From Tuctoria greenei (taxonomy: Eukaryota; Streptophyta; Magnoliopsida; Poales; Poaceae): a stretch of DNA of 64,000 bases. Positions within the stretch are counted from its first letter, which is position 1; the number at the start of each line of letters is the position of its first letter. This document shows positions 31,584-43,205 of this stretch, piece after piece. The stretch covers positions 44,638,064-44,702,063 of the forward strand of contig JAYESD010000001.1 of NCBI GenBank assembly GCA_036927565.1, written 5' to 3'. The notes under the pieces were generated by a model. It was given only the letters and a program-made list of their open reading frames with translations. It made no database searches and was not told the DNA's origin. A program made the position numbers and the translations under genes.

Positions 31584-32436
31584 TGTCGGTACCCTAGAAA
31601 CCGTACACCCCTTGAGCTTACAAAGATCTCAAAGGAAAGTCGTCTACTTGGTTTGAAGACCCTCGGAGGCCCACATGTCAGACATGTCCGGACCCGCTTC
31701 TCCAACATGGTTAATTCCTGGGTTGCCACGTGTACAACCAAACCGGAGCTACCGCCCACAAGGGGGAAGCTCCGGGCCACGTACCGAAACGGCACCTCCA
31801 GACTTAACCCCAGACTGAGAGAAGCTCCGGACCTGACACGTGTCGGGTAGTCCCGGAGCTACCTGCTTCCCACAGCAAGCTCCGGAGCTGCCACGTGTCC
31901 GATCATCAGATCTTCAGCTTCTAACCTCTGGATGACCTTGCAACGGCTCCAGATCTTCAAAGGAGAGCCAAGGACTTCAAGACCCGATTAAGTGTCATTA
32001 ATGCCATATTAATGACACTTAAACGGACGATCTTAACACCAGTAACGGTGCTGTCAAAGCCCGTTACAGGATCATTAAGAGCAATTAAACGTGTATCAAT
32101 ACTAGTAACCGCCGGGGCCACATGTCGGGCCAGGCTAACTTGTAACGGCCTGCCCTAGTACTATAAGAGGACAGGTCGACGATACACACAGGGGGGTACA
32201 CAAGGCTAGAGATAGACACGCGCCTCATACGCACGTGACAAAGCTCATACGGCTAATACAACACCAACACACCCGTGGAGTAGGGTATTACGCTCAGGCG
32301 GCCCGAACCACGTAAATTCTTGTGTCTCCTGTGCCAAACTCCTATTCACCTTCTTGAATCTCCGCGCTCCCACACCCATCAAACTCCCCTATCACTTTAG
32401 TAGTGTAGGGAGATCTTCCGGTTCCAACCGCCGACA
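31584..32436 (+). repeat. Tat-2 3' LTR (853 bp)
   Basis: Bounded by TGTCGG and CCGACA, exact inverted ends. Differs from the 5' LTR at roughly 38 positions by eye. Confidence 0.93.
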
Positions 32437-33567
32437 GAGCGTATCCACCTGATGGGTTTGGAGTATGCGAGATGTTAGATATGTCATCAAAGATGTAATC
32501 CACCACATTGAAACGGACATCTCTATCAATTAGCACCATCAAGTGCCTCAAATTTCCTTGAATGATACCCACATCTCCATCCTTGGGGGCAATAGTCTTC
32601 CGAAGGACACAGTTGAGGACACTATAGAACGGCTTGATGTTCCAGATGTGCCACGCCTCAAAAGGTACATGACTTGGATACATGTACTCCAAAGTGTCTC
32701 GATCAACTGGTATTAGGTTGGAAATGATGATCTCATTCTCTAGTTGATCCTCCAAGTCTAGTAGCTGAGCAAATTCCCAGTAGGTGGTGGAGTAATTCTC
32801 TCCATGTGTCATCCAAGTGATCCTCCGATCCCCATCTGTGTGGAAGTAAACAGTAGAGTAGAATTGGGCAATTACTTTTACATTCCAATCATATTGAAAT
32901 GCCATGAACTTCTTCAAACCATGGCGCTCGATGGCCTCAATCACAACATTGAAAGCCACGTGATCCTTCTGAGCCATGTAGTCCCAATCGATCCACTTAG
33001 CATCTGTGACTAGAGTCTGCTTGGACATGTAGACTGTCCTGTAGTAGTCACAGTGGAAGTCACACCAAAAGTGGGGATCCACTGTGCTCCTTTCCCTTTG
33101 GTAAACATTGACCTTCCTGAGCTTCCTTGCCTTCTCAGCCCCTTTGCCTTTGAAGATGTTGGCAAAAAAGGCAGTTGCACGGTTGGGGTTCCGTGCATGT
33201 GAAGTCATCCTCAAGGGACCAATGGGCTGAGAGGTTCCCTTCTTATCCTTGCTTGCAGGCTTCTTAGCAACGAGGACCCTCTTCTTGGGTGCAACATCCA
33301 CTGGTGCCTTGCCCTTGTCCTTGGAGGTCCTTACCTACTGGGATTTTGCCTTCTCCCCACAATCACAAGTATTTTCTTCTTGGGAGCTGCCTCGACTGCA
33401 ACTGATTTGTGGGTTTCTCTCTGCTGTTTCTTTGCTTTCCTTGCCTCGGACTGGGATTCGAGATATGCCATGACAATCTCGTCCTCCTCGCGCTTTCGAC
33501 GGTATGGTGATTGCCTTCCCGTCTCATCTTCGGAGTCAGAAAGTGGAACATACTCCGAATCCAACAT
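32437..33567 (-). pseudogene. Copia-B env-like ORF, N-terminal part
   Basis: Start Met at 33567 (M-L-D-S-E-Y-V-P-L-S). The first part is highly charged: E-D-E-T near the start, then Lys/Arg/Glu-rich. A frameshift near 33358 and a nearby stop lead into the main frame (33301 leftward), with P-K-K-R-V-L-V and A-R-N-P-N-R. A globular part follows: H-F-W-C-D-F-H-C-D-Y-Y, W-I-D-W-D-Y, F-Q-Y-D-W-N and H-G-E-N-Y-S-T-T-Y. It resembles a family often labelled 'putative plant transposon protein' in plant genomes. It stops at Tat-2 and resumes at 19461. No clear transmembrane segment is visible, so 'env-like' rests on position only. Confidence 0.7.
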
Positions 33568-34490
33568 TGTTGCTGATAAGAGATGTAAAGGAATGTGCAT
33601 AAGTCCAAGGAAGTAGATACATGGCATTAGAATTCACAAAATCGATCAAGGTTAGCGTTTTCACTATGTAACCCGGACTTGTCCGCCCAAGGGCCGGACT
33701 AGTCCGTACCAAGCCGGACTTGTACGCCCTTTGGCCGGACTAGTCCGGTTCACACATCAAGAACCCTAATCTAGAGAAATTTTGCAAAATCTACAGATCC
33801 TACCACCAAAATTGAGGTACATGATCACAATGATGTGAACAACAACATTTGTGAAGAGATTTCTATCAATAGACCTAAAAGAATTGAATTTCCAAGGTCT
33901 TCGGGATAGGTCAAGAATACCTCTTCAAATCTTCGAGTCGACAAAATGTAGGTGAGGAATCGGCCTCCGATGCTTGGGGAAGAGTTCCCACGCACCCTAG
34001 GACTTCAATCCACGGATTGGAATCGAGATTCGGTGGTTGGAATAAAAAATCGCCGATTTGGGGGGGGGGGGGGCGGTTTTCGAGCGTTTGAAGTGAGAGA
34101 GTGTTTGAATGGAGGTGGAGAGGTCGAGGGCTCCCTGGGGAGGTTAAGTCCCCAAGGGCCAGACTAGTACGGTTGGAGACCCAGACTTGTCCGGCCTGCG
34201 GACTAGGTCCGCACTATCTGAACTATCAATCTAGTCCGGTCTGGGGGCGGACTAGTCCGTTCCTAAGGCTGAAACTCCTATATATTGAGTTTTTAGTGGA
34301 GATTTGATCGTTTTGGACTATACTTTTGCAAAATATCTTTGTAAACATGGTCAGTAAGCAATCAACAATCAAACTATGACTATAATTCACAAAGATTCAA
34401 TAATTTCAAAATAATTTGTAAAAAACTGAGGAGGGTGAGTTTTACGCAAGCATGTGTGAATTTTGAATATAACAATCATATGAGCAAGAC
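33568..34490 (-). other. Copia-B spacer between pol and env-like ORF, with palindromes
   Basis: About 920 bp without credible coding. Two clusters of the LTR palindrome occur: perfect CGGACTAGTCCG at 33695, 33736 and 34248, plus decayed copies within 33673-33750 and 34155-34262. A run of 12 G lies near 34062. Confidence 0.75.
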
Positions 34491-35681
34491 TCAAGTCACA
34501 TTTCGAGAATCTAAGATATTGAGCTCACTCCTAAGTTCACAAAATATTTTCTCATCTAGGGGTTTGGTACAAATATCGGCCAATTGTTTTTCGGTTCTGA
34601 CATGTGATATTGCAATGTCTCCTTTGATGGAGTGATCTCTCAAAAAGTGGTGGCGGATATTGATGTGTTTGGTCCTTGAATGCTCAACTGGATTGTGGGC
34701 TATTTTGATGGCACTCTCGTTGTCACATAGGAGGGGGTGGCGCAAGTAGTCCCTAAGAGTTTGTCGCATCCAAAGAAGTTGTGCACAACAACTTCCATGC
34801 GGCGACATACTCCGCTTCGGCTGTGGAAAGAGCAATGGAGTTTTGTTTCTTTATGGACCAAGACACTAGGGATCTACCAAGGAATTGGCAAGTTCCGGAT
34901 GTACTCTTCCTATCAACTTTGCACCCCGCACAGTCCACATCGGAATATCCAATGAGGTTAAACTTATAGCCCTTAGGGTACCAAAGTCCTAGGCTTGGTG
35001 TGTGAACTAAATATCTAAGAATTCTCTTAACGGCGGTCAAATGACACACCTTAGGAGAAGCTTGAAATCTAGCACACATTCACACACTAAGCATGATATC
35101 AGGCCTAGATGCACATAAGTAAAGCAATGAACCTATCATGGAACGATGTACCTTTTGGTCCACACTTGGACCATCTTCATTAAGATCGAGATGCCCATTG
35201 GTTGTCATAGGAGTCTTGATGGGTTTGACCTTGTCCATGTCAAACTTCTTGAGTATGTCTTGTGTGTACTTAGTTTGACTAATGAATGTGCCTTCCTTGA
35301 GTTGCTTCACTTGAAAACCTACGAAGAACTTCAATTCACTCATCATGTACATCTCAAATCTTTCGGTCATTATCTAGGAAAACTCATCACAAAAGGCTTT
35401 GTTAGTAGAATCAAATATAATGTCATCGACATATATTTGGCAAACAAACAAATTATCATCAACGTGCTTAGTGAATAGAGTGTACTCCGCCTTTCCAATT
35501 TTAAAACCATTTTGAGTTAAAAAGTCTCTAAGGTACTCATACCAAGCTCTAGGAGCTTGTTTGAGGCCATAGAGAGCCTTACTCAATTTGTACATATGGT
35601 TTGGGAATTCTTCGTATTCAAAACGGGGGGTTGCTCCACATACACCTCATTCTTCATTGGACCATTGAGGAATGCACTCTT
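34491..35681 (-). pseudogene. Copia-B reverse transcriptase C-terminal half and RNase H
   Basis: Minus strand, continuing from 43206 across Gypsy-C. Motifs: Y-G-L-K-Q-A-P-R-A-W-Y, catalytic Y-V-D-D-I-I-F (near 35430), G-F-Q-V-K-Q, S-L-L-Y-L-C-A-S-R-P-D. The RNase H has Y-S-D-V-D-C-A-G, S-T-A-E-A-E-Y-V-A, C-D-N-E-S-A-I and H-I-N-I-R-H-H-F. Breaks include stops near 35372 and 35079 and a frameshift near 34800. It ends at 34491, the C-terminus of the polyprotein. Confidence 0.9.
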
Positions 35682-36545
35682 TGATGAGGACATCACAACA
35701 GCAGAGACGCACATTGAACTGCAAGGACCAACCACAAGAGCACGAGCACGGTTATTAAATCAGCAGGTGAATTCGTTCCTAACTTCTTTTGCATGTGAGT
35801 TTGAGAATAGATTGCTATGTGATGATTTAATTGTTATTTGGAATAACGAAGAAGATCAACAAGTGAAGGAAAGAGGCCTTGGGAGCACGGAGAACCAGCT
35901 GGGACGTCCACAAGTTGATGGAAACAGTTTACAACTCGGACTCGAGTTCAACTTGGAGTCCAGGAGCAGTCCACCTTAAAACGGACGCCCAGGACGCATA
36001 CGGACTCCGTTTTCGACGTTCTACATATGCACGGAAAGAGGAGAAGATAAAATTTCCAATGGTTCTGGTCCCACCTCAAAATTCCTACGGAGTCATTGGG
36101 AATCTTCGAAACAAGTCGAGTCCAGATTTTTGTCCGGTGCTGCGCCACCGAATCGAGCATTTGGGCCTTGTATCCCGTAAGAGTCCATTAGGGACGCGTC
36201 TAATCGTGTTTTGGTCGAACCCTAGCCTATAAATACTGCAGCCGCCTGTCATATTTGGTGGGTTTTGCTTAGATCAATAATATCGCCGTTCTACGGTTTG
36301 TGAGACCCCAACTTCGCGATTTCCGATCGTGTCTTCGACGTTCTTGCTCGTGTTCTCGGTTGCACTTGCAGGGATTAGCCTTCTTGGCGAGGTCAAGCGT
36401 GTGCAGCACGGTTGATAACTAATGGAGCCGGTTTGTAGTGATTGCAGGGGTACTCGAACCGCTTGAGTGCCGCGGATCATCAACGTCGAGTTCTCCACCC
36501 CAATCGACATACCTTTCGGAAGATCGGGCCTAAACCTACTCATCA
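35682..36545 (+). repeat. Gypsy-C 5' LTR (864 bp)
   Basis: TGATGAGGACATC ... CCTACTCATCA. TATA box TATAAAT at 36228-36234 keeps the motif that is mutated in the 3' LTR. Confidence 0.93.
36228..36234 (+). promoter_or_regulatory. TATA box of Gypsy-C 5' LTR
   Basis: TATAAAT in CCTAGCCTATAAATACTG; the 3' LTR counterpart near 42892 reads TATAACT. Confidence 0.65.
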
Positions 36546-36547
36546 AT

Positions 36548-36557
36548 TGGTATCAGA
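36548..36557 (+). other. Gypsy-C primer binding site (tRNA-Met)
   Basis: TGGTATCAGA, two bases after the LTR, matches the first ten bases complementary to initiator tRNA-Met and then diverges. Confidence 0.8.
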
Positions 36558-37814
36558 TTTCCAGGTTTCCCGTGAGGTATCTTTATTTTCCTTCCATTTG
36601 ATCGATTTTGTTTCGTACTTGAGTCCACAGAAAAGCCACAAAAAAATTTTAGATCGTTTTTACCGCTTCCCAGACTATAGTGCCTACAGTTTCATTTTTC
36701 AGTTTGCATTATTGAGTTTGCATTCGTGTGGTCTAGTCTTATTGCTGGTTTAACTTTGTGTTTTGGGTCCTATTTATCGTGTTCCGTCCTTGTTTTCTTG
36801 CTATTCGACACCTATTCCACAATCCCTAAATAACAAACTGATCCACCACGTTCATCGGTTTGCCCTAGCTAGCCGCCTTGCGTGAACTCCCGCATCGCCA
36901 GCCCTAGATTAGGTGACAAACCTTTGTGCAATTCATCCTTGAATCATCACACACCAACCCATTAGTTGTTGTGCAAATTCCCGATCGTTTTCATATCCGA
37001 TTGCGAGTTCTGTTCTCAAACCGAGTTGGAATCAACATCCAAAAAATGTAACTCGGACAGCCTACCTTAAAACGGCCATAACTTTCGCATACGAACTCGA
37101 AATCGGCGATTTTTTTTTCAAATTCATCTACGCGAAATTTTGCATCTGATTTTCCATGGAATAGCTGCGTTCGGCGAAATTATATTGCCCAAATTCCCCT
37201 CGGAAGATAGGTTATCTGGCCTCCGAAGTTTCAACACGGATTTTAAAGAATCTTCTTGATTTTCTATAAGCCGCATATTACATCCAATTGAGCTGCAAAT
37301 TTGTGTGCTTCCTATATTTGTGCTCCTGAGTAAAGAATAAATATCAAAAAATATTACAAAAAAGAAAAAAAAATAGTGAAGAGCACGCATATTAAAGCAA
37401 TTGGCCTATACCACTTGGTGTTGTTTTGTTGGTTATATCATTCTGTCTTTCTTTTGCCTTGATACTTACTTGTGTTGTGCTAGGCTCTAGGGCACGCGGT
37501 TGACCATCAACTGTTTCCTACATTGAATACCTATTCAACTTTGTTTAGCTGTTAACGATTTTCTGCTTATTAGCCACCATATTGTGCCATCCAAGCTCCA
37601 CCTTTCTCTTGAGCATAACAGGTACCTTTGCAATCACCCCACGCTTCATTAGTTCATCTCACCGTCCACACCACCTGCTGTGTCAGTAAGAACACTTGTA
37701 AGAGTGTGGTAAGACGCTTGAGCGAGAGTGATTGTTTTCTTCCACCTTCCACATTGTCATTGTAGTTGATAGGGATAACATATTTTTGTTGTTGTCTTTT
37801 GTTTCCTACTAACA
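36558..37814 (+). other. Gypsy-C untranslated leader
   Basis: About 1.26 kb from the primer site to the gag start, with no credible coding. It ends just before the ATG at 37815. Confidence 0.7.
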
Positions 37815-39484
37815 ATGGCAGGAGAAGACAATGATGACGAATGTGTTCAACATGCTGAGTTACGTGATATGATGAAGACCATGACGGATATGTTCGCCAA
37901 ATACAATGCAGCAACGAAGGAGTCATTGGCGAACTTGACTCGCCAACTGGATGACCTTGCTCTTCGAATGAATACTTTTGAGGCTCGGTTGCCTCTCGCT
38001 GGAAGACAAGAAGACAATGCTTATGATGAACTAGAAGATCATAATAATTAGCCAAGACTGCCACTTTATCGTCGAGGTATGGGAGGTAATAATCATAACA
38101 ATTATAATCGTCCTCCTGATGATCCTTTTGCTAAAGTGAAATTTACTATACCCTCTTTTTCTGGTGCTTATGATGCTGAGGCTTATCTTGATTGGGAGAT
38201 GACAGTAGAGCAAAATTTAATTCCCATCTTGTTCCTGAACAACATAGAGTCCGTCAAGCCAATAGTGAGTTTAAGGACTTTGCTATCATATGGTGGAATG
38301 AACTTGTTAAAACTAGAACTGATCCTCCAACATGGGATAGATTAAAAGAAGCTATGCGTGTTCGATTTGTTCCTCCATCTTTTCAGCGGGACCTTCGCAA
38401 AAAATTGCAACGCTTAGACCAAGGTAACATGTCCATAGAGGAGTATTATCAAGAGTTACAAAAGGGTATGTTGCGTTGTGGGGTAGTAGAGGACATGGAT
38501 GATAAAATAGCTCGTTTTTACGGCGGGTTGAGGCGTGAAATTCAGGACATTGTTGATTACAAGGAATATGATACTGTTAACAGATTGTTTCAGCTTGCTA
38601 TGTTGGCAGAAAAAGAATTGCAGGGCCGACAACAACAGCAATATCGCACGAGGAGCAACTTCACGCCGCGTGCAGCGACTACACCATCCAAAACAGCACC
38701 ATCTTCGACCCCCCGTGCAGCGACTACACCACCCAATGGCGGCCAACGAACTATACCTGCTGCTCCACCTTCTCGCGTGCCGGAAGGCAGCAAGGCGACA
38801 TCATTCAAGCCTTCGTCGTCCACTCCTTCTACGGGTCGTACTTCCGACATTAAATGTCACCGCTGCGAGGGACTTGGTCATATGATGAGAGATTGCCCGA
38901 GCAAACGAGCATACATAGCACGCGACGATGTCGGGTATGATAGTACTTCGGATGTTGAAGATGAATATTCTCTTGCTACTGACTTTACAGATCCAAATGA
39001 CGAACACACCGAAGAAGAGGTACTTGGTACAGCGGCGACGGAGAACTATAGGAGCATCATTCTGCAGTGTGCCTTGAGCTCCAAAGTGGAGACCAACGAC
39101 AAGCTACAACGACACAACCTCTTCCACATATTTCTCGTCATCAAGGACTGCCATGTACACACTATAATTGATGGAGGTAGCTGCAATAACTTGGTGAACA
39201 CGGACGTCGTCAAGAAACTCGGTTTGACAACAAGAGCACACCCTCATCCGTACCACATTCAATGGTTCAACAATAGCGGTAAGGTTCGGGTAACACAAAC
39301 AGCAAGAATACATTTTTCAATTGGTTCATACCATGATTTTGCTGATTTTGATGTTGTTCCTATGGATACTTGTTCTCTTTTATTGGGTCGTCCTTGGGAA
39401 TTTGATACAGATGTTATTCATCATGGTAGAACCAATATATATACTCTCATGCATAAGGGAAGAAAATCACTTTGCTCCCCATAA
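37815..39484 (+). pseudogene. Gypsy-C gag and protease (frameshifted)
   Basis: Met at 37815 (M-A-G-E-D-N-D-D-E) opens a coiled-coil N-terminus, broken by TAG at 38049-38051. The gag domain continues in two frames (to about 38210, then from 38192): Y-L-D-W-E-M-T, W-W-N-E-L-V and F-Y-G-G-L. A basic, Thr/Pro-rich region (38640-38840) precedes the zinc knuckle C-H-R-C-E-G-L-G-H-M-M-R-D-C (about 38855-38896). The protease active site I-D-G-G-S is near 39165 and L-L-G-R-P-W near 39385. Another frameshift near 39470 leads to pol. Confidence 0.88.
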
Positions 39485-41000
39485 CTCCTGCTGAAATTGT
39501 GCATTTTGAGAAGAGTAAAATTCGTGATGGCAAAGCAACAAAATTAGAATCTGAAAAACAGCAAGTTATTAAGTTAAAATCACAGTCGTTGCTCGCAACT
39601 AAATCTAAACTTGCTGATTTATTCGATGCTAAGGGGATGTGCTATGCTTTAGTTTGCAAAGAAGCCATGTTTTCACTTCATGAATTGTCTATTGCATTGC
39701 CCCTGCTATTGATAACCTTTTGCAGGAGTTTGAGGATGTGTTTCCCTCCGAGATACCCCCTGGTTTACCATCGATGAGAGGCATTGAACACAAGATCGAT
39801 TTGATTCCAGGAGCAAGTTTGCCAAATCGTGCAGCATACATGGCGAATCCACAAGAAACTAAGGAAATTCAGCGACAAGTCCAAGATCTTTTGGACCGCG
39901 GGTACATTCGTGAAAGCCTTAGCCCTTGTTCCGTTCTTGTTCTTTTGGTTCCTAAGAAAGATGGTAGTTGGCGCATGTGTGTTGATTGTCGAGCGATTAA
40001 TAACATCACCATTCGATATCGTTATCCTATTCCTCGATTAGATGACATGCTTGATGAATTGAGTGGTGCTATCATCTTCACAAAAATTGACTTGCGTAGT
40101 GTCTACCACCAAATTAGAATGGCACTAGGAGATGAATGGAAAACTGCATTTAAAACCAAGTTTGGACTTTATGAGTGGTTAGTCATGCCTTTTGGTTTAA
40201 CTAATGCACCCATCACCTTTATGCAATTAATGAACGAGGTTTTACATGCTTTCATTGGACAATTTGTGGTGGTTTACTTCGATGATATCCTCATTTACAG
40301 CAAGTCATATGATGAACATCTTGATCATTTACGTGTTGTTTTTACTATTTTGAGAGATGCACGTTTGTTTGGTAACCTCAAAAGTGCGTCTTTTGCACCA
40401 ATCGAGTCTCGTTTCTTGGCTATGTCATTTCCTCGCAGGGAATTGAGATGGATGAGGAAAAAATTGAAGCAATCACCAGCTAGCCAGCCCCAACAACCGT
40501 CACACAGGTTCGTTGTTTTCTTGGTCCTGCAGGTTTTTATCGGCGCTTTGTGCGGGATTTCAGCACCATTGCAGCACCTCTACATGAGCTAACGAAGAAG
40601 GGAGTTCCATTCCGATGGGGCGAACAGCAGCAACAAGCTTTTGATGCTCTCAAATCAAAGCTTACACAAGCACCGTTGCTACAACTTCCTAATTTTGACA
40701 AGACCTTTGAGTTAGAATGCGATGCAAGCGGCATTGGTATTGGAGGCGTTCTCATACAAGGAGGTAAACCCGTTGCTTTCTTTAGTGAAAAACTTCATGG
40801 TCCTTCTCTGAATTATTCTACTTATGATAAGGAATTGTATGCCTTAGTGCGTGTATTACAAACTTGACAACATTATCTTTGGTCTAAGGAGTTTGTCATA
40901 CATTCCGATCATGAATCATTGAAGTATCTTATGTGTCAAACCAATCTGAATAAACGACATGCTAAATGGATTGAGTTCATAGAGTCGTTTCCATACATCA
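39485..41000 (+). pseudogene. Gypsy-C reverse transcriptase and RNase H (broken)
   Basis: After a frameshift near 39715 the RT frame runs from F-E-D-V-F-P through K-K-D-G-S-W-R-M-C, K-I-D-L-R-S, M-P-F-G-L-T-N-A and the catalytic YFDD (40275-40286) to about 40510, where the frame shifts again. RNase H carries L-E-C-D-A-S-G-I-G-I-G-G-V and Y-S-T-Y-D-K-E-L-Y-A, then a TGA at 40865-40867 in place of a Trp codon, then H-S-D-H-E-S-L-K-Y and A-K-W-I-E-F. It is inactive. Confidence 0.9.
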
Positions 41001-42643
41001 TTAAGCATAAGAAAGGGAAGGAAAATATCATTGCTGATGCATTATCTAGGCGTTATACCATGCTGTCCCAACTTGATCATAAAATCTTTGGTTTGGAAAC
41101 AATTAAAGCATTATATCCTACTGATTTGGACTTCAAAGATGCTTTTGAAAATTGTAGAGAAGGAAGAATTTGGAATAAATATGTGCTGCGAGAGAGTCTC
41201 CTCTATCGTGCTAACAAGCTATGCGTTCCAGCTAGCTCCATTCATCTATTACTTTTGCAAGAAGCACATGGAGGAGGTTTGATGGAACATTTTGGAGTGA
41301 AAAAAAAACTGAAGATGTGCTGTCCAAACACTTATTTTGGCCAAATATGAGGTGTAATGTCGAGCGCTACGTGTCACGATGCACTACTTGCAACAAAGCT
41401 AAGTCTCGCCTTAACCCACATGGTCTTTATATGCCTCTTCCTGTTCCTAGTGTACCTTGGGAGGATATTTCTATAGACTATGTTTTGGGATTGCCTAGGA
41501 CTAATAGGGGGAGGGATAGTATTTTTGTAGTTGTTGATCGTTTTTCCAAAATGGCACAATTTATACCTTGTCATAAGAATGATAATGCCTCACACATTGC
41601 TGATTTATTTATGACGGAAATTGTTCGTTTATATGGTGTGCCAAATACCATTATTTCTGATCGTGATGCAAAATTTTTAAGTCATTTTTGGAGAACTTTG
41701 TGGTATAAATTGGGAACCAAGTTGCTGTTTTCAACTACATGTCACCCACAAACGGATGGACAGACCGAGGTAGTTAATCGTACTTTATCCACTATGTTGC
41801 GGGCTGTCTTGAAAACAAAAATTAAGTTGTGGGAGGAGTGTTTACCACATATAGAATTTGCATACAACAGATCCGTTCACTCCACGACAAAGGTAAGTCA
41901 ATTCCAGGTAGTGTATGGTTTCAATCCCTGTGCTCCTATTGATTTACTATCTTTGCCTCCTTCTGAAACTATAAATTCGGATGCTACACAACGATCTGAA
42001 TTCATTCTATAGATGCATGAAACTACAAAAAAAACTATTGAAATGATGAATGAGAAGTATAGGATTGTAGGTAGTAAAGGTAGAAAAGAAGTAAAACTTG
42101 AACCGGGTGATTTGGTGTGGTCACATTTGAGAAAAGAGCGATTTCCCGACTTGAGAAATCTAAACTTATGCCACGAGCTGCTAGTCCTTTTAAGATCGTT
42201 GAAAAGATTAATGATAATGCATATAAGCTCTAATTGCCTCCGATTTTGGGGTTAGTTCTACATTTAACATTTTAGATTTACGATCATACTTGGGAGAAGA
42301 AGATAAACTTGAGTCGAGGACGACTCCAATTCAAGAGGGGGAGGATGATGAGGACATCACAACAGCGGAGACGCACATTGAACTGCAAGGACCAATCACA
42401 AGAGCACGAGCACGGTTATTAAATCAGCAGGTGAATTCGTTCCTAACTTCTTTTGCATGTGAGTTTGAGAATAGATTGCTATGTGATGATTTAATTGTTA
42501 TTAGGAATAATGGAGAAGATCAAAAAGTGAAGAAAAGAGGTCTTGGGAGCGTGGAGAACCAGCTGGGACGTCCACAAGTTGATGAAAACAGTTTACAACT
42601 CGGACTCGAGTTCAACTCGGAGTCCAGGAGCAGTCCACCTTAA
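41001..42643 (+). pseudogene. Gypsy-C integrase with C-terminal extension into the 3' LTR
   Basis: The zinc-binding part (H-G-G-G-L ... C-T-T-C) is split by a frameshift in an A-run near 41300. The core (41317-42012) has I-D-Y-V-L-G-L-P, I-S-D-R-D-A-K-F and D-G-Q-T-E-V-V-N-R, the D, D, E triad. TAG at 42010 and a frameshift near 42160 break the C-terminal part (L-E-P-G-D-L-V-W). A last frame (42290-42643) crosses the LTR boundary at 42346 and includes G-P-I-T-R-A-R-A-R-L-L-N-Q-Q-V-N. This resembles the C-terminal motif of CRM-clade integrases, known to extend into the LTR. Confidence 0.85.
42329..42345 (+). other. Gypsy-C polypurine tract
   Basis: AATTCAAGAGGGGGAGGA ends at the 3' LTR start. 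The same bases also encode part of the C-terminal pol extension. Confidence 0.85.
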
Positions 42644-43205
42644 AACGGACGCCCAGGAGGCATATGGACTCCGTTTTCAACGTTATACATATTCACGGAA
42701 AGAGGAGAAGATAAACTTTCCAATGGTTCTGGTCCCACCTCAAAATTCCTCCGAAGTCATTGGGAATCGTCGAAACAAGTCGAGTCCAGATTTCTGTCCG
42801 GTGCTGCGCCACCGAATCGGGCCTTTGGGCCTTGTATCCCGTAAGAGTCCATTAGGGACGCGTCTAATCGTGTTGTGGTTGAACCCTAGCCTATAACTAC
42901 TGCAGCCGCCGGTCATATTTGATGGGTTTTTCTTAGATCAATAATATCGCCATTCTACGGTTTGTGAGACCCCAACTTCGCGATTTCCGATCGTGTCTTC
43001 GACGTTCTTGCTCGTGTTCTTGGTTGCACTTGCAGGGATTAGCCTTCTTGGCGAGGTCAAGCGTGTGCAGCACGGTTGATAACGGAGCCGTGGTGTAGTG
43101 ATTACAGGGGTACTCGAACCGCTCGAGTGCCGCTGATCATCAACGTCGAGTTCTCCACCCCAATTGACATACCTTTCGGAAGATCGGGCCTAAACCTACT
43201 CATCA
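42346..43205 (+). repeat. Gypsy-C 3' LTR (860 bp)
   Basis: Same ends as the 5' LTR; about 40 differences by eye, plus a short gap near 43080. Confidence 0.93.

Larger units (their letters stand above)
19462..32436 (+). mobile_element. Tat-2, Tat-lineage Ty3/Gypsy retrotransposon (complete, decayed)
   Basis: LTRs 19462-20317 and 31584-32436 share ends TGT[T/C]GG and CCGACA. By eye they are about 95% identical, mostly C/T and G/A changes. Target duplications GAGCA (19457-19461) and GAGCG (32437-32441) differ by one base. Gag-pol runs on the plus strand (20355-26313) in the order protease, RT, RNase H, second RNase H, integrase. A spliced antisense ORF occupies 27552-31068. The second RNase H and the antisense gene place it in the Tat lineage (Grande/RIRE2-like). 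It is inserted in the env-like ORF of Copia-B. Confidence 0.93.
35682..43205 (+). mobile_element. Gypsy-C, chromovirus-type Ty3/Gypsy element (decayed)
   Basis: LTRs 35682-36545 and 42346-43205 have inverted ends TGATGAG and CTCATCA. A perfect 5-bp duplication CTCTT lies at 35677-35681 and 43206-43210. The domain order is gag, protease, RT, RNase H, integrase. LTRs are about 95% identical by eye. The LTR start, tRNA-Met primer site and a pol frame running into the 3' LTR recall the CRM (centromeric) clade, but this lineage call is inference. It is inserted in the RT of Copia-B. Confidence 0.93.
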
